Below, piece after piece: positions 60,375 through 64,000 of a stretch of 64,000 bases of DNA. Every line of letters begins with the position of its first letter. Position 1 is the stretch's first letter. Source of the stretch: Methylophilus rhizosphaerae (GTDB lineage: Bacteria; Pseudomonadota; Gammaproteobacteria; Burkholderiales; Methylophilaceae); NCBI RefSeq assembly GCF_900100975.1, contig NZ_FNFX01000001.1, forward strand, positions 561,820 to 625,819, given 5' to 3'. The notes beneath the pieces are model-generated. The model saw nothing but the letters and a program-made list of their open reading frames with translations, made no database searches and was not told where the DNA came from. Position numbers and translations under genes: made by a program.

Positions 60375-61769
60375 TTAATGCTGATGCGGTTGACCGGCTG
60401 GTTTGGCATTCGTGTCAATCGGCTGCGGATCCAGCGTGACCAGGTTCAACTGGTCCGGCAACAGGTATTTCTTCGCCACTGCCTGTACCTGTTCGGAAGT
60501 GACTGCCTGCACGCGTGCGGCGTTTCTTTCCAGCAAGCTTAGCGGGTAACCCATGGTTTCCAATTGCCCGATCTGCATGGACTGGTAAAACATGGAGTCA
60601 CGCTTATACACATCTGCCGCAATCACGGCCGCTTTCACGCGGTGTAGCTCTGCTGCCGTCACGCCATGGTTTTTAATTTCGTCCAGTTGTGCCCAAATGG
60701 CTTGCTGCAAAGTCTCCAGCGACACGCCTTCACTGGGGGAAGCCGCAATCTCAAATGTGGCGGCCTGGCCACGATTGGTACCGTCATAACCGGCGCCTAT
60801 ATCCAGCGCAATTGCCTGCTCGCGCACCAACTTCTGGTTCAGGCGCGAAGCATCATTGCCACTTAACACACTGGACAAGACTTCCAGCGCATAAGGCTCC
60901 CAATCCTGTTCACTGTAAGCAGAGCCATTTTTCAAGGCAGGCACATGAAATCCCATCACAAAATAAGGCAGCTTGGCCGGTGCCTTCACGATGGCGCGCC
61001 GCTCGCCAATCTGCACGGGTTCCACTTGTGGTTTACGAACCGGCAACGGTTTGGCAGCGAGCTTGCCAAACGTCTGCTCGGCCAGTTTAAATACCTCTGC
61101 TGCCTGCACATCACCCACGACCACCACCGTCACGTTGTTCGGCACATACCAGGTACGGTACCATTCACGCGCATCTTCGGCCGTCATATTGTCGAGGTCA
61201 TTCATAAAGCCGACCACCGGGCGACCATAGGGATGGGCGCGGTAGACCAGGGAATCAAACTGCTCGCTGACGCGTGATTGTGGCTTGTCTTCCGTGCGCC
61301 AGCGGCGCTCTTCTTTCACCACTTCAATTTCCTTGGCAAATTCGGCATCGGTAATTTGCAGGTTCGCCATGCGGTCGGCTTCCAGCTGGAACGATAACGG
61401 CAATTTTGACTTTTCCAGCTGCTGGAAATAACAGGTATAGTCCTTGCCTGTAAAGGCGTTTTCCTTGCCACCTGCGGCCGCGATCTGGCGCGAGAACTGT
61501 CCTGCCGGAACATCCTTGGTACCCTTGAACATCATATGTTCAAGCACATGCGCCACACCGGTTTTACCATTCACTTCATCCAGCGAACCGGCGCGATACC
61601 ATATTTGAGACACCACCACTGGTGCTCTATGGTCTTCCTGCACAATGACTTTCAGGCCATTCCCAAGCGTGGCCTGTACAATCTCGGTGTCTGCCTGCAC
61701 CGCACAGACATGCAGCAATGCAGCCAATAACCAGGCTGGGGACAGGGGGGAAGAAAGTCGTTTTATCAT
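60375..61769 (-). CDS. M16-family zinc peptidase, catalytic
   Basis: A 464-residue exported protein with a signal peptide (about 1-26, LLAALLHVCAVQA). The catalytic HVLEH is at residues 74-78, followed by the remote Glu region (EVVKEERRWRTEDKP). Second domain: SSVLSGNDASRLNQKLVREQAIA. It is likely to pair with the following inactive subunit. ATG 61769 gives the cleanest signal peptide. It is divergent from ftsY, 167 bases apart. Confidence 0.93.
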   Translation of the reverse strand: MIKRLSSPLSPAWLLAALLHVCAVQADTEIVQATLGNGLKVIVQEDHRAPVVVSQIWYRAGSLDEVNGKTGVAHVLEHMMFKGTKDVPAGQFSRQIAAAGGKENAFTGKDYTCYFQQLEKSKLPLSFQLEADRMANLQITDAEFAKEIEVVKEERRWRTEDKPQSRVSEQFDSLVYRAHPYGRPVVGFMNDLDNMTAEDAREWYRTWYVPNNVTVVVVGDVQAAEVFKLAEQTFGKLAAKPLPVRKPQVEPVQIGERRAIVKAPAKLPYFVMGFHVPALKNGSAYSEQDWEPYALEVLSSVLSGNDASRLNQKLVREQAIALDIGAGYDGTNRGQAATFEIAASPSEGVSLETLQQAIWAQLDEIKNHGVTAAELHRVKAAVIAADVYKRDSMFYQSMQIGQLETMGYPLSLLERNAARVQAVTSEQVQAVAKKYLLPDQLNLVTLDPQPIDTNAKPAGQPHQH

Positions 61770-61936
61770 GTTGAAATCACTATGGGAACAGTTTACAAAA
61801 CAGTGGTGTGACCGAAGGACAGACGGCCTGGTTCGCCAGGAGAGCCGGACGGGCACGCCCTATGCTTTCCATGCTGGCCGTGGCGATAAACATCGATTCA
61901 GCTTAGAATAGGCATATTACCGAGTTTTCACCTGCC

Positions 61937-62923
61937 ATGTTCAATCCATTTGCCAAAAAAACCGAATCTGTCACGCCTGCCCCTGAAGCAGCGCCCGCCC
62001 TAAGCTGGACCCAGCGCCTCAAAAATGGCCTCTCTAAAACCCGCCAGCAACTGGGTGGTCAACTAAGTGCCCTTTTCGGCGGTGGCAAAATTGATGAAGA
62101 TATCTACGAGGAACTGGAAACCATCCTGCTGACTTCGGATGTCGGCGTCAACGCCACGCAACACCTGCTGGAACAATTGCGCGCCCGCGTCAAACGGCAG
62201 GATTTGCAGGACACCATTGCGCTGAAACAAGCCCTGAAAGACACGCTGCTGGAACTGCTTTCCCCCTTGCAGGCTCCGCTGGATGTCACAACGCACCAGC
62301 CTTATGTCATGATGATGGTCGGCGTCAACGGCGCAGGCAAAACCACCACCATTGGTAAACTGGCAAAATACCTGCAAGCACAGGGTCACAGCGTGCTGAT
62401 TGCGGCTGGTGATACTTTCCGTGCCGCCGCACGCGAACAGTTGCAAGTGTGGGGCGAACGCAACAATGTGCATGTGATTGCGTCAGAGAGCGGCGACCCG
62501 GCTGCTGTGATTTATGATGCAGTGAATTCTGCCATCGCCAGGAAAATCGATGTGGTCATTGCTGATACGGCGGGCCGCTTGCCCACGCAGCTACACCTGA
62601 TGGATGAAATCAAAAAGGTACAACGCGTGATTGACAAAGCCCTGCCAGGCGCACCGCACGAAATCCTGCTGGTGCTGGATGCCAACACCGGCCAGAATGC
62701 GGTCAGCCAGCTCAAGACATTTAATGATGCCCTGGGTGTCACCGGGCTGGCGCTGACCAAACTGGACGGCACCGCCAAAGGGGGAGTGATTGCGGCCATT
62801 GCGCACTTGAGCGGTCAATCCACCCACAGCATTCCCGTACGTTTTGTTGGCGTAGGTGAAAGCATTGATGACTTGCGCCCGTTTGCAGCCAGCGACTTTA
62901 TTGATGCCCTGATTGATGACTAA
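61937..62923 (+). CDS. ftsY: Signal recognition particle receptor FtsY
   Basis: GTPase that receives SRP-ribosome complexes at the membrane. The 328 residues comprise a short acidic N-terminal A region, an N domain (ending around 105) and a G domain with G1 GVNGAGKTTTIGKLA near 131-145, DTFRAAAREQL, DTAGR, TKLDGTAKGG and the closing GVGESIDDLRPF. ftsE follows by 18 bases and ftsX by about ten more, the standard ftsYEX cluster. Confidence 0.96.
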   Translation: MFNPFAKKTESVTPAPEAAPALSWTQRLKNGLSKTRQQLGGQLSALFGGGKIDEDIYEELETILLTSDVGVNATQHLLEQLRARVKRQDLQDTIALKQALKDTLLELLSPLQAPLDVTTHQPYVMMMVGVNGAGKTTTIGKLAKYLQAQGHSVLIAAGDTFRAAAREQLQVWGERNNVHVIASESGDPAAVIYDAVNSAIARKIDVVIADTAGRLPTQLHLMDEIKKVQRVIDKALPGAPHEILLVLDANTGQNAVSQLKTFNDALGVTGLALTKLDGTAKGGVIAAIAHLSGQSTHSIPVRFVGVGESIDDLRPFAASDFIDALIDD

Positions 62924-62941
62924 GCCGGATCGCCTTAAACC

Positions 62942-63619
62942 ATGATCTCATTTAATAATGTCAGCATGCGCTATCCCAATAGCGCGCACTTATTTCGCCA
63001 GGTCAGTTTCAGCATAGAAAAAGGCGATTTTGTACTGGTCACCGGGCAATCCGGTGCCGGTAAAAGTACCTTGCTTAAACTGATGGCAGGCATAGAGCCG
63101 CCCTCCTCCGGCCATATCCTGATCAATGAACAGGATATCAGCCAGCTGCATCCCAATGCTATTCCTTATCTGCGCCGCCGCTTTGGCCTGGTGTTCCAGG
63201 ATCATAAACTGCTGTATGACCGCAATAGCTTTGACAACGTCGCCCTACCACTCAGCATACAGGGCATTACCGGTGAGGATGCCGCACGCCGCGTGCGTGC
63301 CGCGCTGGATAAAGTAGGCCTGCTGAACAAGGAAAAAGCCATGCCGATTACCTTGTCCGGTGGTGAGCAGCAACGACTGGCGATTGCGCGTGCGGTGGTC
63401 AGCCGTCCTTCGATTGTGATTGCTGACGAACCCACCGGTGGCCTGGATAAAACCGCCTCGCTGGAAATCATGCAACTGCTGAAAGCGTTTAACGATGTCG
63501 GCGTGACCGTGATCATCGCCATGCATGATGTCGCGCAGGTCAGCACCATCGCTTACAGAACCTTGCATATAGAGCAGCAAACCATCAGTGCGATGCCGGC
63601 ACAGGCTGGCATCTTGTGA
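62942..63619 (+). CDS. ftsE: Cell division ATPase FtsE
   Basis: ABC ATPase that with FtsX activates peptidoglycan hydrolases at the septum. The 225 residues have Walker A GQSGAGKSTLLKLM near 35-48, signature LSGGEQQRLAIARAV and Walker B IVIADEPTGGLD. It is part of ftsY-ftsE-ftsX. Confidence 0.96.
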   Translation: MISFNNVSMRYPNSAHLFRQVSFSIEKGDFVLVTGQSGAGKSTLLKLMAGIEPPSSGHILINEQDISQLHPNAIPYLRRRFGLVFQDHKLLYDRNSFDNVALPLSIQGITGEDAARRVRAALDKVGLLNKEKAMPITLSGGEQQRLAIARAVVSRPSIVIADEPTGGLDKTASLEIMQLLKAFNDVGVTVIIAMHDVAQVSTIAYRTLHIEQQTISAMPAQAGIL

Positions 63620-63629
63620 GAATGACCGC

Positions 63630-64000
63630 ATGAAAAACTGGCTCAATCAACATATCCTTGCCATCCAGCTGGTACTGCAGCGCCTGCAGACACACTGGCT
63701 CAACACATTGACCATTTGCATGGTCATCGGCATTACCGTGACCTTGCCCGGCTTGCTGTTTGTCGGTCTGGATAACTTGCAGGATGCATCGCGCTCGATC
63801 AAGCAGGATGCGCAAATCAGTGTTTTCCTCAAACCGGCATTGAATGGCAATGTCATTCAACGCCTGATCAACGACATCCAGCCATTGCCGCAGGTAAAAG
63901 AAGTACGCTTTGTGCCCAAGGAAGACGCAATCAAGCAACTGGGGCAGCAGTTTTCACAAAAAGACTTATTAGCTGACCTGCCGCAAAACCCGTTGCCGGA
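63630..64000 (+). CDS. ftsX: Cell division protein FtsX (N-terminal part; truncated by window end)
   Basis: Permease partner of FtsE. The 123 visible codons start MKNWLNQHILAIQLVLQRLQ, then a membrane segment (TLTICMVIGITVTLPGLLFV) and the beginning of the periplasmic loop with ISVFLKP. ATG 63630 lies eleven bases after the ftsE stop. The rest lies beyond base 64000. Confidence 0.93.
   Translation, partial: MKNWLNQHILAIQLVLQRLQTHWLNTLTICMVIGITVTLPGLLFVGLDNLQDASRSIKQDAQISVFLKPALNGNVIQRLINDIQPLPQVKEVRFVPKEDAIKQLGQQFSQKDLLADLPQNPLP

Overview
The window reads as a stretch of chromosome from a Gram-negative betaproteobacterium. The organism makes lipid A and Kdo (kdsB, lpxK, msbA), exports lipoproteins (lolC/lolD, mlaA) and has gene orders I associate with Betaproteobacteria: ftsX-ftsE-ftsY next to two M16 peptidases, rsmD, coaD and a ferredoxin; exbB/exbD-msbA-lpxK-trm112-kdsB; panC-panD-rsfS-rlmH. 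The overall flavour (MlaA, DUF748 protein, nadE-glnB, feoAB, flavocytochrome c) fits the Methylophilaceae or other Nitrosomonadales. That placement is inference from memory of gene neighbourhoods: no methanol-oxidation gene or rRNA is present to confirm it. I saw no tRNA, rRNA, CRISPR array, insertion sequence, prophage or origin.

Layout. 1-422: 5' part of recA (minus). 627-4673: a Pro/Tyr-rich secreted protein, then a compact minus-strand operon mogA-vanZ-thiL-pgpA-pncC with overlapping genes and non-ATG starts, then a PDZ protein. 4735-10219: a large 'Gcr recombinase' family membrane protein, a TusA-like protein without its cysteine, darP, pmbA and mlaA. 10425-14066: phrB, rlmH, rsfS, panD, panC. 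14214-19399: mscL, corC, giant DUF748/AsmA-like protein. 19470-23748: M50 protease, YciO, PHP phosphatase (minus), then yciB-yciI-bolA-ppiC (plus). 23899-25965: feoAB behind a probable Fur box. 26097-30551: purL and a small exported ankyrin protein.

30730-37420 is the most accessory-looking part: flavocytochrome c sulfide dehydrogenase (fccAB), two uncharacterised secreted proteins, a 60-aa secreted peptide divergent from an OmpR-type two-component system with a direct-repeat operator candidate, and a DUF455 ferritin-like protein overlapping the kinase gene. 37427-40031: infA, a cold-shock gene with a long leader, serB and an unusual membrane-anchored haem c protein. 40150-45771: sucCD, a nine-repeat exported ankyrin protein, nadE, glnB and a small membrane protein. 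45870-55237: envelope block (kdsB, trm112, lpxK, msbA, exbD, exbB, comEC, lolD, lolC). 55429-56826: cluster of small genes (csbD, two unknowns, an XRE regulator whose start codon sits in an 11-bp inverted repeat, a small membrane protein). 56819-64000: gloA, ferredoxin, coaD, rsmD, two M16 peptidases, ftsY, ftsE and the start of ftsX.

Most of the window is ordinary housekeeping DNA. No gap between genes exceeds 300 bases; the longest (37950-38241) holds the cspA leader and promoter. I did not find a clear-cut new multi-gene defence or mobile system. The best leads are the cysteine-less TusA homologue, the fcc/secreted-protein cluster with its two-component neighbour, the XRE/small-gene cluster, and the membrane haem protein.
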